Source: Flavobacteriaceae bacterium
Lineage (GTDB): Bacteria; Bacteroidota; Bacteroidia; Flavobacteriales; Flavobacteriaceae
Length of the DNA stretch: 5,751 nt
Direction: 5' to 3'
Assembly (NCBI GenBank): GCA_019090365.1
Contig: JAHRWC010000374.1
Location: forward strand, 1-5,751
The notes under the pieces were generated by a model. It was given only the letters and a program-made list of their open reading frames with translations, was not told the origin of the DNA and did no database searches. The translations under genes and the position numbers were made by a program. Of the stretch, positions 5,629 through 5,751 are shown in pieces. How positions within the stretch are numbered: position 1 is the first letter of the stretch; every line of letters begins with the position of its first letter.

Positions 5629-5751
5629 CTATTTTTTCACAACCTTTTTAGTGATACTGCCTTTTGCAGTTTCTAGTTGCACAAATAAGAGCCCACTGTT
5701 AAGATGAGACACATCAATACTTTTAAACTGTTCTTTTTCTATTATAACTAA
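5629..5751 (-). CDS. T9SS type A sorting-domain protein, C-terminal fragment
   Basis: An open frame enters from the right edge and stops at TAG (5629-5631), giving the last 40 residues of a larger protein. The segment SIDVSHLNSGLLFVQLETAK followed by GSITKKVVKK is the typical end of a T9SS type A sorting domain: I-D-V-S-x-L-x-S-G, a strand with V-Q-L, a turn, then T-K-K-V-V-K-K. In this family the tail directs a protein with a signal peptide through the outer membrane by the type IX system and is then removed, with the cargo released or attached to the surface. The usual aromatic residue after S-G is Leu here (SGLLF rather than SGLYF). The catalytic or binding part lies outside the window, so the function is unknown. 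Confidence 0.88.
   Translation of the reverse strand, partial: LVIIEKEQFKSIDVSHLNSGLLFVQLETAKGSITKKVVKK

Overview
The window looks like a contig end from a Bacteroidota genome, most likely a flavobacterium. The DNA is AT-rich, start sites have A-rich leaders without Shine-Dalgarno sequences, and one candidate promoter matches the TAnnTTTG form. Two reading frames end in type IX secretion (T9SS) type A sorting tails, and there is an SPII lipoprotein with an acidic Ser-Asp stretch after its cysteine. The first 53 bases are not genomic: they are an Illumina Nextera adaptor (P5 end, an 8-base index and the Tn5 mosaic end) left on the assembly.

Layout. Bases 54-131 are the last 25 codons of an AraC-type DNA-binding domain, cut by the contig end. 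Bases 132-433 hold a candidate promoter and a 49-codon ORF that resembles only the end of a T9SS sorting domain, probably a gene remnant. Bases 434-3601 encode the main gene, a 1055-residue exported fibre-like protein. It has a signal peptide, a Bacteroidota-type N-terminal module, 34 tandem 17-residue beta-roll units, a neck region, and a C-terminal Peptidase_S74 self-cleaving chaperone domain with a coiled coil. A 137-residue lipoprotein (3660-4073) follows on the same strand. A hairpin terminator at 4124-4156 separates it from a convergent minus-strand gene (4173-5555) for an AtoE-family short-chain fatty acid transporter. Another minus-strand gene enters from the right edge. Only its last 40 codons, a T9SS sorting tail, are in the window (5629-5751), and it ends at its own hairpin terminator (5571-5608).

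How the parts may relate. The fibre protein and the lipoprotein share strand, close spacing, similar start contexts and a similar T-rich 3' flank, so they may be a cell-surface pair; this is inference. The transporter is a housekeeping-type gene with no visible link to them. The most distinctive item is the fibre protein: a phage-tail-fibre-style self-processing domain on an exported bacterial protein with a long, almost lysine-free beta-roll. The domain types are known, but no target, tether or function can be read from this window.
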